Virus record (IMG/VR): IMGVR_UViG_3300025769_000095
Span: 1-64,000 of that record
DNA: 64,000 nucleotides
Strand: one strand, 5' to 3'
Origin: a virus
The notes under the pieces are model-generated. The model made no database searches. It was given only the letters and a program-made list of their open reading frames with translations, and had not been told where the DNA came from. Within the stretch, counting starts at the first letter, position 1. Each line of letters starts with the position of its first letter. Both the position numbers and the translations under genes were made by a program. Shown here piece by piece: positions 7,801-15,785 of the stretch.

Positions 7801-8481
7801 ATGAAAATTAAATCTGTTGTCATTGACACACTTACTGGTCTCATGGAGCAAGAATATGCAGAGGCTGGTAGACGTAAAATGATTGATCGTGTAAAATGGA
7901 AAGATTGGGCATTAGATGTTGCCCATCTTGTAGATTTCCTTCGTAATGAGGGTTTTGTTTGTGTGCTTGTTGTAGGTTATCCTGGTTCAGGTAAATCCTA
8001 TGGCATAAAAACTTTACCTGAAGGTTCTAATGTATGGTATAATTGTGACAAAAAGAATCCTACTTGGCAAGGTGGTAAAGCTGTTTATGGCTCTATCAAT
8101 ACACCTACTAAGTTTCATGTATTGCCTAAATCATATGATGATATTATGAATCATGTGAAGGTATTGAAGAGTAAGGATGTATTTGATGCAGAACCAATAG
8201 CATTTCTTATTGGCCATATTGAGGACTTCAAAACAAAGGATGGTCAGATTAGACAGAAATTTAAAACTCTGGGTAGTTTGACTAACAAGCTTGATATAGA
8301 AGCAAAGATGACAGAGGTGTTGTATTCCGAAGTTATTATGGATGATAATGACACACGTAAGTATTTGTTTAGAACAGCTGCTCAACCTACTGACAGTTGT
8401 CGTTCTTCAGAAGGTATGTTTCCAACTGAGTATATCAGCAATGACTTTAGAGTTATAATCGAATCTATTAATAATTATTAA
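7801..8481 (+). CDS. Sak4-like RecA-fold ATPase with permuted motif order
   Basis: A 226-residue P-loop ATPase of the phage AAA_24/Sak4 type. The Walker A motif (VVGYPGSGKSYG) lies at about residues 57-68, followed by the family-typical YNCDKKNPTWQGG. The Walker B-type block, VVIDTLTGLM then a KWKDWALDVAHLVDFLR helix, comes first at residues 6-48. In the family as I know it, that block follows Walker A and precedes sensor 1, seen here as FLIGHIEDF near 133. The rest (LGSLTNKLDIEAKMTEVLYSE, AAQPTDSCRSSEGMF) is in normal order. Sak4 proteins are RecA-like single-strand annealing or recombination ATPases. The start is the ATG at 7801; a TTG six bases upstream is also in frame. Confidence 0.75.
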   Translation: MKIKSVVIDTLTGLMEQEYAEAGRRKMIDRVKWKDWALDVAHLVDFLRNEGFVCVLVVGYPGSGKSYGIKTLPEGSNVWYNCDKKNPTWQGGKAVYGSINTPTKFHVLPKSYDDIMNHVKVLKSKDVFDAEPIAFLIGHIEDFKTKDGQIRQKFKTLGSLTNKLDIEAKMTEVLYSEVIMDDNDTRKYLFRTAAQPTDSCRSSEGMFPTEYISNDFRVIIESINNY

Positions 8482-8512
8482 CCTTTTTCTTAATTCTTAA
8501 ATCTTAAATGTT

Positions 8513-9070
8513 ATGTTGGATTTTTCAAAGATTTCTTACGTTGGTCAGTCCACAGGTTCTTCACGTTCAAAAAGTTCTGAGCCTAATTGGCCAGTAGTTC
8601 AACTCCAAACTACAGGTTTTAAGCAGGCTCGTAGCCTTTGGTTTAGCAAACTTGCTCTCAAGGAGCTTGGTGTTGATCTTGAGCAGGATGCACGTCCTTT
8701 CGTGTCTTTCTGGTCTATGGATGGTCAAATGGGCTTCCTCTTGGCTGATGAGGATAACCACGTTGGTACATCTTTCAAGCTTGGTAAAGTTTCCCAAAAG
8801 GTAAACTGTAAGCCAGCATACAATGCGCTTTGCAAGCACTTTAATCTTCAGACTGAAGCCATCATGAATGAGAGTGAAGACACAGGTGATATTACACTTG
8901 TGCAAAATGAAGATTTTAGTTTCAATTTGGTAGGTGAACACGAAGGACGTAAGTATTATGTTCTTGAGTACAGTCCAAGTGAAGAAGCTCCTGAAGTAAT
9001 TGAGGAGCAACGTGCTGATGCTCAAATGGCAACTATTGAGCAAGATAATGGCTATGACACTCCGTTCTAA
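8513..9070 (+). CDS. Unknown replication-region protein with acidic SSB-like tail
   Basis: A 185-residue protein rich in Ser, Lys and aromatic residues in the first 120 positions (for example PNWPVVQLQTTGFKQARSLWFSK). It is followed by an acidic low-complexity stretch ending QDNGYDTPF. This end resembles the acidic C-terminal tip of bacterial SSB (DDDIPF), which recruits partner proteins. It lies in the replication cluster before a terminator and before another protein with a similar acidic tip. A single-strand DNA-binding or annealing role is plausible but rests on the tail and context only. Confidence 0.6.
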   Translation: MLDFSKISYVGQSTGSSRSKSSEPNWPVVQLQTTGFKQARSLWFSKLALKELGVDLEQDARPFVSFWSMDGQMGFLLADEDNHVGTSFKLGKVSQKVNCKPAYNALCKHFNLQTEAIMNESEDTGDITLVQNEDFSFNLVGEHEGRKYYVLEYSPSEEAPEVIEEQRADAQMATIEQDNGYDTPF

Positions 9071-9082
9071 TTAATTTTTAAT

Positions 9083-9110
9083 GGGGGTTTGTTATTTATG
9101 GCAAACCCCC
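9083..9110 (+). terminator. Hairpin, probable terminator
   Basis: Perfect 9-bp GC-rich stem (GGGGGTTTG at 9083-9091, CAAACCCCC at 9102-9110) with a 10-nt loop. The downstream T-tract is poor (TATCTTTAACTTC), so termination strength is uncertain. It lies between two replication genes. Confidence 0.6.
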
Positions 9111-9148
9111 TATCTTTAACTTCTTTTCTTCATTACAAATTTTAACGT

Positions 9149-9997
9149 ATGAGTGATTTCTTAGGTGTAAATCAAGAGAGTAGAGCACCCTACACAGGCC
9201 CTGTTGTTGCACAAGTATTGGGAGTAAATCTCAATGAAGATCAACTTAAACAGTTGAATGCTTCAGAAAACTTTGCAAAAGCATTTGGTAATCCATTGGA
9301 AACACCTCTGACTAACGAGGTAACACTTCCTGACGGCACAACTACAACAGTAGAGCTGCAAAGCCTTACTGTGTTCTTTCAGCCAAACAGAGAGGAAGTA
9401 AATCAAATCTTTCCTGCTACATTGTATCTTGGTAATGCTGTTAGATATTCCCAAAGTGGGAATGCTCAGTATATTACTAAGCAAGGTGTAACTTCTTATC
9501 CTAAGAGGGACACAGGTAAGGTACCTGATTTTATTCTCAACATGGATCCAACTCCTCGTGAAGCTCGCATTGGTGAGGGTGAATACTATGACTTTCTTGA
9601 GAAAGCTCTTGGTTTTGATTCTGTCAAAGCAAAGGAACAAAATATTTACATTGTTCCGTGGGCAGAGCAGAATGGATTTGGCTTTACCCATGTTGTAGAA
9701 GGTAATGTTACTAAGCTGAATGAAATGCTGAATAAATTCAGCAAAGGCATGGTCATTACTATTGGTGTAAATCCTGACACATCTCAAATGAAGGTTATTC
9801 TTCGTCCTGAGTCTACTTACAAGAACTATAATGAGGTTCCAGCTGGTTTTGTAAGTAAGCTACAAAAGAAGATTACTGACCCTGACTATCCTTTGAGCAA
9901 AACATTGGATGTCACATCTACTTTCCAGAAATATACTGGGGAGGATCAAAATACTTCTCCTCAAACAGGAGGTATTACTGATGATATAGGTTGGTAA
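9149..9997 (+). CDS. Candidate single-stranded DNA-binding protein
   Basis: A 282-residue soluble protein with no motif that names it directly. It is likely beta-rich (TTTTVELQSLTVFFQP, TLYLGNAVRYS, YIVPWAEQNGFGFTHVV, GMVITIGVN). A Ser/Thr/Gln linker precedes a C-terminus ending GGITDDIGW, which mimics the acidic tip of SSB and T7 gp2.5-like proteins. It is flanked by hairpins on both sides and lies between RecA-fold ATPases and primase. crAss-like phages are known to encode an SSB in this cluster, so I propose that role without certainty. Confidence 0.55.
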   Translation: MSDFLGVNQESRAPYTGPVVAQVLGVNLNEDQLKQLNASENFAKAFGNPLETPLTNEVTLPDGTTTTVELQSLTVFFQPNREEVNQIFPATLYLGNAVRYSQSGNAQYITKQGVTSYPKRDTGKVPDFILNMDPTPREARIGEGEYYDFLEKALGFDSVKAKEQNIYIVPWAEQNGFGFTHVVEGNVTKLNEMLNKFSKGMVITIGVNPDTSQMKVILRPESTYKNYNEVPAGFVSKLQKKITDPDYPLSKTLDVTSTFQKYTGEDQNTSPQTGGITDDIGW

Positions 9998-10004
9998 AAA
10001 AAGT

Positions 10005-10036
10005 AAGAGTCTTGGGGTAGCTCCCAAGACTCTTTT
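10005..10036 (+). terminator. Intrinsic terminator
   Basis: Perfect 12-bp stem (AAGAGTCTTGGG at 10005-10016, CCCAAGACTCTT at 10023-10034) with a 6-nt loop, continuing TTCTTT. It lies 7 nt after the candidate SSB stop and upstream of the primase. Confidence 0.8.
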
Positions 10037-10067
10037 CTTTAAAAACTCGAATCTATATACAAATGTT

Positions 10068-11090
10068 ATGCAGAACTCTTACCTAGGTTGTATTCAAAAT
10101 GAATACATAAACAAAGATACTCTTTTAACACAAATCAACCAAGAAAAAGTTTGGTCTGACTTACTTAATTTTGACGTAAGTGTAGGTAGACATTTTGTAA
10201 ATCCTTGGAGATCAGACAATTCACCTGGTTGTTATTTGTATGAAAGTAATGGAATTTTAAGACTTTGTGATTTTGGCTCAAGAGATATGTTTCACACAAT
10301 GGATATTTGCTCTGTTATAATGTATCTGCATAATATATCTTTTGCAGAAAGTTTAGTGTATATAAAGAACAATTATCTATTTGCTAACTTCTCTTCTAAT
10401 TCTTACGAACAAATTAAATCTACAAATAGTTTTGAATTCTTTCTACAAGTGATTCCACGAGCAAGTTTTGATTGTCCTATATGGAATAAAGCCGATGCAG
10501 ACTTATGGTCTGTTATAGATGTTACACGAGATGATTTATATGAAGAGGATATATGGCCTGTACATTCGTTTAGAATGAATAGTCATAAAGAACCTCATAT
10601 CTTAAAAAAGTATTTTGCTCAAGCACCATCGTATGTTATATTCATAGATGGTAAAGCAAAGATTAGATTATATGGCAATGACAATATTAGATTTATCAGC
10701 AATTTTGATGCTTCTACACTTGGTGGTAAATCTCCTATTTATAATCACAAGTTTTTAATTGTAACAAAGAGTCTTAAAGACTATTTTGTATTTACTAAAC
10801 TTGGTTATCAATGTAGATATATCCACAATGAGGGTATTTTGCTTGATAGTAAGTTGATTAATTTCTTTAATAAGTTTGATGAAGTATTATTCTTTATGGA
10901 TAATGATCAAACAGGTATTTACAATGCAGCTCGTTATGCCCAACTTGTAAAGAATGGCAGAACTGGATATATTCCTGAGGTATTTGCTCTTCAAGGTATA
11001 AAAGATCCTTATGAATTTTGTGAAAAGTATTCAATGGATAAGTTTAATGAACTAATTACTCATCAGAATTTTAAAATTATTACAAAATGA
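10068..11090 (+). CDS. DnaG-type primase with Toprim domain
   Basis: A 340-residue primase. The N-terminal part carries GRHFVNPWRSDNSPGCYLY near residue 40, which matches the position of the DnaG zinc-binding region but lacks its full set of Cys. The Toprim domain is C-terminal, with the acidic pair in VLFFMDNDQTGIYNAARYA near 275. It would make RNA primers for the family B polymerase with the DnaB-like helicase. The stop overlaps the start of the next gene as ATGA. The absence of a complete zinc finger is typical of shortened phage primases. Confidence 0.8.
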   Translation: MQNSYLGCIQNEYINKDTLLTQINQEKVWSDLLNFDVSVGRHFVNPWRSDNSPGCYLYESNGILRLCDFGSRDMFHTMDICSVIMYLHNISFAESLVYIKNNYLFANFSSNSYEQIKSTNSFEFFLQVIPRASFDCPIWNKADADLWSVIDVTRDDLYEEDIWPVHSFRMNSHKEPHILKKYFAQAPSYVIFIDGKAKIRLYGNDNIRFISNFDASTLGGKSPIYNHKFLIVTKSLKDYFVFTKLGYQCRYIHNEGILLDSKLINFFNKFDEVLFFMDNDQTGIYNAARYAQLVKNGRTGYIPEVFALQGIKDPYEFCEKYSMDKFNELITHQNFKIITK

Positions 11091-11821
11091 ATGCACAGGT
11101 TGTAAGAAACCCTAAAATGCCCAAGGTCATACATGATTCTTGGGCATTTTTATTTAACAAAGTAATGGATGATCCAAGATGGCGTGAAATAGAAAGAGTA
11201 GTAGGGACAAACAAACACAACATCTGCCCTGAACCTCAGAATATATTCAAAGCCTTCTCTATTCCAAGAGATAAGGTACAAGCAGTATTTCTTGGTTTGT
11301 CTCCTTATCAAAACTACAAGAGCGGAATGCTCTTTGCAACAGGTCTTGCCTTTGGTGTACCTGACAGAACTATGGACACTCCATCATTGCAAATTATTCG
11401 TGATGAATTGGAAAGAACGTATCCTACTTTCAATGTAGATGATCCAAGGATATTTGACTATACACTTGAGCATTGGCACAATCAAGGTGTAATGCTTCTT
11501 AATTCAGCATTGACTGTTATCAAAAGAGCTGATGCAAGATGTCATTTGCATTTATGGGATTGGTTTACTCAAGAAGTTTTATGGTATATATCCTATAATA
11601 CTGCTCCAAAACCTTTTGTTTTTATGGGTAGAGACGCACAAAAGTTTAATAAGCATGTAGATGACAGTCTGCATACTATTATCAATGTGTATCATCCTGC
11701 TGCTGAAGCAAGAAACAAAGGTGGTCAGTATAGATTTACTGGAAGTGATGTATTTATTAAAGTAAATAATGTACTAATCAATCTTTATAACGAAAAAATT
11801 AACTGGCTTTATGAAAATTGA
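11087..11821 (+). CDS. Uracil-DNA glycosylase family 1 homologue, altered active site
   Basis: A 244-residue protein with the family 1 UDG layout. In place of the water-activating motif GQDPYH it has GLSPYQ (residues 70-75), so the catalytic Asp is Ser and the His is Gln. The later signatures are kept: MLLNSALTV near 140 for uracil recognition and YHPAAEARNKGG near 205 in place of HPSPLS. It may be a weak or inactive glycosylase or a DNA-binding replication factor. The start at 11087 overlaps the primase stop (ATGA); an alternative start at 11117 lies inside hairpin 11114-11150. The end overlaps the next gene by 11 nt. Confidence 0.78.
   Translation: MNAQVVRNPKMPKVIHDSWAFLFNKVMDDPRWREIERVVGTNKHNICPEPQNIFKAFSIPRDKVQAVFLGLSPYQNYKSGMLFATGLAFGVPDRTMDTPSLQIIRDELERTYPTFNVDDPRIFDYTLEHWHNQGVMLLNSALTVIKRADARCHLHLWDWFTQEVLWYISYNTAPKPFVFMGRDAQKFNKHVDDSLHTIINVYHPAAEARNKGGQYRFTGSDVFIKVNNVLINLYNEKINWLYEN
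11114..11152 (+). terminator. Terminator-like hairpin inside glycosylase start
   Basis: Perfect 12-bp stem (AAAATGCCCAAG at 11114-11125, CTTGGGCATTTT at 11139-11150) with a 13-nt loop. The right arm ends in T residues, giving the form of a rho-independent terminator. It lies within codons 10-22 of the glycosylase ORF, and the alternative ATG (11117) is in the left arm. It may cause partial termination after the primase or control translation. Confidence 0.6.
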
Positions 11822-14072
11822 AACTAATTACAATGATTCAGTATCTACTCTGAGTGGCTTTGACATGAAGGTAGATGGTGAGTCAAATGAGCTGTTGATG
11901 TATATTCTTTCTCAAGGCTATTCTGATCCTATTGGTAGTATTGTGAGAGAGTATTCTACAAATGCCATTGATGCCCACATTGAGGCTGGTAAGATGGATG
12001 AGCCTATTGTTATTCATGTTGATGACTCTGTCTTTCAAGTACAAGACTTTGGTACTGGCATGGATAAGGAAAGGATTACCAATGTGTTTTGTAAGTTTCT
12101 TGGTTCAACCAAGAGAGATACAAATGAAATACATGGTGGCTTTGGTCTGGGTGCAAAGTCTGCTTTGGCATACAGAGATCATTTTATGATTTATACTGTG
12201 AAAGATAACTATCATCACAGGCTTGTTATGCGTAAAGGCAATAATTCTATTCGTCTTGAAACAATCTCTGAAGGCTACACAGATGAGATTAATGGTACAA
12301 AGATTACAGTACCATTACTTAGTGTCTATGATAAGTCTAAGTTTGTTCAGGCCATGAAGGATCAATTGGCTTACTTTGATAATGTTACATTTACTCCATC
12401 AACAAGAATCTCTAATGATTTTAAACTGTATGAGGGTAAGCATTTCAAAGTATCTTCTCTTGCAGAAGAAAACAAACCTACAATCTTGCTTGGTAGTGTA
12501 AACTATCCTTCTTCTAATAAACTGTCAAGTTGGTATGGTTGGCCAATAGCTCTTAAGTTTGACATTGGAGATTTAAAAGTTACTCCTTACAGAGAAAGTA
12601 TCATTTATGATGATACGGCCATTGAAAAGATTAAAGAGAAGTTTGAATTAGCTAAGAAGGAAATTACAGAATATGCAATAGAATTGTATAATGAAAGTAT
12701 TTCTGATGCTAAGGAATATATGATTCATTTGTTTCAGTATCAAAGAAAAGGTGTACAATTATTTGATAAAACCTTTCCTGAGTTATCTGTACCAAAGAAG
12801 AGGTATTCTAAGTTCAAGTACATCAAAAGTGCACACTTTTATCAGGATTCTGTAATAGGGCCTTTAGATGCTAAACTTCAGTCTTATTACACATTAGATC
12901 ATACTAATAATGGCAGACGTTCAAGAGAGTATGTTGTTTCTAAAAGTACCAAAGGATGGACTTTAAAGGATATGCTTCACAATAATGACTTAAACTTGAT
13001 ATGTACTTATCCAAATACAAAATGGTCTACTGTGACAAATAAGTATTTGACAAGAACATTCAATAAAAGCATTAGGATTTTTAATATCAAGAGAAAGCGT
13101 AGTCTGTGGAAGCATTTTTATCTTCCTTTGCAACTAAATGAATATCCTCGTTCTCAATGGAGAGGTATTATCAATGAGTATCTTGAGTTTGAACGTGATT
13201 TGTTTAATGAGATTGTGTTTTATGATGACATCATAGTTCCAGAAGAGTTTAGAAAGCAGCTTAATAGTGAGAGGAAAAAGTCAATTCAAAAGAGAAAGAC
13301 TTCTCCTAATGTAAAAATTAAAGTAGGTCGTAAGGGTCAAACATACCCTTATCTTCAGGTATTTGATATATCAATGAAGCTTGATGATGTTTATAATTTT
13401 AGAGAAGTCAGAAAGCATTCTCCTAAAGGCATTATTATTCATCATGATATAAATGTTCTTAGAAACCTACATTATCTTTTTACAACGCGTATTACCAATA
13501 GTCATGTTGAGAATTCTCATTTTGCTGTAGCTCTTGTAAATAAGAAAGTTTACAAACAACTTGAAACTTCTCAATTTCTGATTAAGTACGATGATTTTAT
13601 AAGTAATTACTCCAGACATTTGAGTAAATTGTGCACAGCACTTATTATAAGCAATTGGTTTGGAAATATTTATAGAAAAATTCCTAACTTTAACAATAAA
13701 TTGTTTGAAGTTAGAATTCCTTTTTATAGTGATGAAACAAGAAAATTGCTTGATAAGCTACAAGACTATGTAAGGGATAATATGAATCATCGTATTTGTG
13801 ATATTGACAGCAGATTTATATACAATGGGAGAGAGTATCATTTTTCTCATTTATTAGACAAACACAAGGATCTTATTGATATTGCTGAAAAGAACAACTG
13901 GTGGGATAAAGCAGCACTTGATGATCTTAATAAATTTAAGAATTTAGTGTTTGACTTTTTACCTGTTGGCCAGACTAATTTTTCAGATCCTAATAGCACA
14001 AACTGTGGATTTCTAGTAGAGTATTTTAAGTTAAAGAAAATTAAGTTAAATAAATCGTTCTATAACCTTTAA
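11811..14072 (+). CDS. rIIA: T4 rIIA-like GHKL ATPase
   Basis: A 753-residue protein with an N-terminal GHKL (Hsp90/MutL/histidine kinase) ATPase domain: N-box REYSTNAIDAH at about residues 45-55, DFGTGMD near 78 (G1), and GGFGLGAKSALAY near 106 (G2). The remaining about 550 residues are basic and aromatic and unlike other proteins that I know. Length and partner match T4 rIIA (about 725 aa), a membrane-associated protein affecting lysis inhibition and growth on lambda-rex hosts. The next gene is rIIB-like. It overlaps the glycosylase gene by 11 nt. Confidence 0.8.
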   Translation: MKIETNYNDSVSTLSGFDMKVDGESNELLMYILSQGYSDPIGSIVREYSTNAIDAHIEAGKMDEPIVIHVDDSVFQVQDFGTGMDKERITNVFCKFLGSTKRDTNEIHGGFGLGAKSALAYRDHFMIYTVKDNYHHRLVMRKGNNSIRLETISEGYTDEINGTKITVPLLSVYDKSKFVQAMKDQLAYFDNVTFTPSTRISNDFKLYEGKHFKVSSLAEENKPTILLGSVNYPSSNKLSSWYGWPIALKFDIGDLKVTPYRESIIYDDTAIEKIKEKFELAKKEITEYAIELYNESISDAKEYMIHLFQYQRKGVQLFDKTFPELSVPKKRYSKFKYIKSAHFYQDSVIGPLDAKLQSYYTLDHTNNGRRSREYVVSKSTKGWTLKDMLHNNDLNLICTYPNTKWSTVTNKYLTRTFNKSIRIFNIKRKRSLWKHFYLPLQLNEYPRSQWRGIINEYLEFERDLFNEIVFYDDIIVPEEFRKQLNSERKKSIQKRKTSPNVKIKVGRKGQTYPYLQVFDISMKLDDVYNFREVRKHSPKGIIIHHDINVLRNLHYLFTTRITNSHVENSHFAVALVNKKVYKQLETSQFLIKYDDFISNYSRHLSKLCTALIISNWFGNIYRKIPNFNNKLFEVRIPFYSDETRKLLDKLQDYVRDNMNHRICDIDSRFIYNGREYHFSHLLDKHKDLIDIAEKNNWWDKAALDDLNKFKNLVFDFLPVGQTNFSDPNSTNCGFLVEYFKLKKIKLNKSFYNL

Positions 14073-14082
14073 AATCTAAAGT

Positions 14083-15354
14083 ATGTTTAATTTCATTAAA
14101 TTAGGTGACCAGTACACTGTATTTGTAGGTGACAAAATCTATGAAGGTACACCTGAAGACCAAAGTGCTTTTATTGTAGATCTTCACAATGAAAATGAAG
14201 ATTTAGTTATCAAACATCTTTCTCCTGAGAGGTATTTTGAATCTGTAAAGAACAAGATTCTTGAGTCTATTGCTCAGTTTGATGAGTTTAGCTTAGAGAA
14301 TGGTTACTTGTTTTACAAGAACATTCCTTATGCATTACCTGATTTACTTGTTGATAAGATTGTAAAAGCTTATGATGGGCATCAGTCTTTGCTTCAGTTT
14401 GTGAAAGATATTACTCCTTATACAAACTTTTGGGGTTGGTGTGCATTGAATCCTAATGTTCATAGCAGAAAGCAACTGTTTAACTTTCTTGACAGGGCTG
14501 GTATTCAAATTACCAAAGATGGCATGCTTGTGTGTTACAGGAATGTCAATGTAAAACAAGAAGGTGATCTTGAATTGACAGAGTTTGTGTCTCAGCAGTA
14601 TACTCGAATCAAGAAATGGAATAGTTCTCCAAAAGATTACATTATCCTTAGGGATAGTAGTGGTAATTTGCAATGTACAACAGTTACTCCATCCAATAAT
14701 GATATTGTATATGGTAACTTGCAGGGATTGTATGACAACATTGACAGGTTTGAATCTGTATTTACTGACAACTACACAGGTAAGTTTAGGATTGAACTAA
14801 ATAAGCCTGTTGTTATGGACAGGGAAAAGTGTGATCCTGACCCAGATTCTGATTGTTCTCATGGTTTGCATGTAGGTGGTGCATCATTTCTTAGAAGTGG
14901 AGACTTTGGTAATAAGCCAATAGCAGTATTGGTTAATCCAATGAATGTTGTTGCTGTTCCAGCATATAATCAATGGAAGATGCGCGTATGTGAGTATATG
15001 CCATTTGCTATTGTTGAGTATGATGAGGATAACAATATTAGGCCTATTGACACAGAAGTGATTGAGTTTGACTATAGTAAGTATTCAATTGATGAATTGT
15101 ATTCTGCTATTGATTATCCTCATGACCCTGATCATGCAGATGGAATTAGTGCCATTGCTGGAGATAAGAATGTTTATCTTAACTTTGTAGATAATATGCG
15201 AGAATTAATTGATAAACGAGTGACTTATTTATTCAAGCAGCAAGTAAACTATACTACCATTCAGAATGAAGAAGACAATTATTATACTGATGAGTATGAT
15301 TATGATGAGGATGCTGATGTTAATGAAGAATGGGTCTATGATGACACAATGTAA
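14083..15354 (+). CDS. rIIB: T4 rIIB-like protein
   Basis: A 423-residue protein similar in plan to T4 rIIB. The middle region (about residues 125-155) has NPNVHSRKQLFNFLDRAG, then ITKDGMLVCYRNV. Later come VVMDREKCDPDPDSDCSHGLHVGG (about 245-268), NPMNVVAVP and QWKMRVCEY, all of which I associate with the rIIB family. The last 40 residues are strongly acidic. It follows the rIIA-like gene by 10 nt, and this pairing supports both assignments. T4 rIIB acts with rIIA; the molecular function is unresolved. Confidence 0.8.
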   Translation: MFNFIKLGDQYTVFVGDKIYEGTPEDQSAFIVDLHNENEDLVIKHLSPERYFESVKNKILESIAQFDEFSLENGYLFYKNIPYALPDLLVDKIVKAYDGHQSLLQFVKDITPYTNFWGWCALNPNVHSRKQLFNFLDRAGIQITKDGMLVCYRNVNVKQEGDLELTEFVSQQYTRIKKWNSSPKDYIILRDSSGNLQCTTVTPSNNDIVYGNLQGLYDNIDRFESVFTDNYTGKFRIELNKPVVMDREKCDPDPDSDCSHGLHVGGASFLRSGDFGNKPIAVLVNPMNVVAVPAYNQWKMRVCEYMPFAIVEYDEDNNIRPIDTEVIEFDYSKYSIDELYSAIDYPHDPDHADGISAIAGDKNVYLNFVDNMRELIDKRVTYLFKQQVNYTTIQNEEDNYYTDEYDYDEDADVNEEWVYDDTM

Positions 15355-15356
15355 TT

Positions 15357-15785
15357 ATGAATAACAGATCAGTTGGACACAGGACCGAGCGTACTTTTAT
15401 TCGCAAATTTGCGGAAAGGCTCGGTCTTGTGCCTTTTAACAACAAGAATCACGCAGAAGCCGAAATAGGTTCTACAAGACAATTTTCACAGCAGTTGGAT
15501 GCTATGAAGATAGATGTGTGGTTATCTGATAAGCTTGTTTGGTTAAGACATTTATTTATTCAAATTAAAAACAGACAGATTCAATCCAAGAATACATGGA
15601 CTATTGATGTAACTCCTATTAGAGATATGCCTAAAGACAAAGGTAAGTATCGTTGTGTTGTTACAAGGCTTACTTACAAGCCTAATAAGAAGCAACAAGA
15701 AATAGGATGGTTTGTATCAATGCCATTAGAAGAATGGATGGATCTTGTTTCAAAAGCTAATTATCATGAATTATCAAGAGATTGA
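15357..15785 (+). CDS. PD-(D/E)XK resolvase-like nuclease
   Basis: A 142-residue protein resembling archaeal Hjc-type Holliday junction resolvases and other small PD-(D/E)XK nucleases. RTERTFIRKFAERLGL at residues 9-24 supplies the N-terminal Glu. KIDVWL near 51-56 gives the acidic residue and IQIKNR near 69-74 gives the Q-x-K pair. It starts two bases after the rIIB-like stop and overlaps the next nuclease gene. A role in resolving recombination intermediates before packaging fits the neighbours. Its first codons lie in a large hairpin (15375-15436). Confidence 0.68.
   Translation: MNNRSVGHRTERTFIRKFAERLGLVPFNNKNHAEAEIGSTRQFSQQLDAMKIDVWLSDKLVWLRHLFIQIKNRQIQSKNTWTIDVTPIRDMPKDKGKYRCVVTRLTYKPNKKQQEIGWFVSMPLEEWMDLVSKANYHELSRD
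15375..15436 (+). other. Long hairpin in nuclease N-terminal codons
   Basis: CACAGGACCGAGC (15378-15390) pairs with GCTCGGTCTTGTG (15419-15431), 13 bp with one G-U. The enclosed 28 nt contain the perfect palindrome CGCAAATTTGCG (15402-15413). CCTTTT follows. It starts 20 nt into the ORF, so it could terminate readthrough or fold over the ribosome entry region. Confidence 0.6.
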
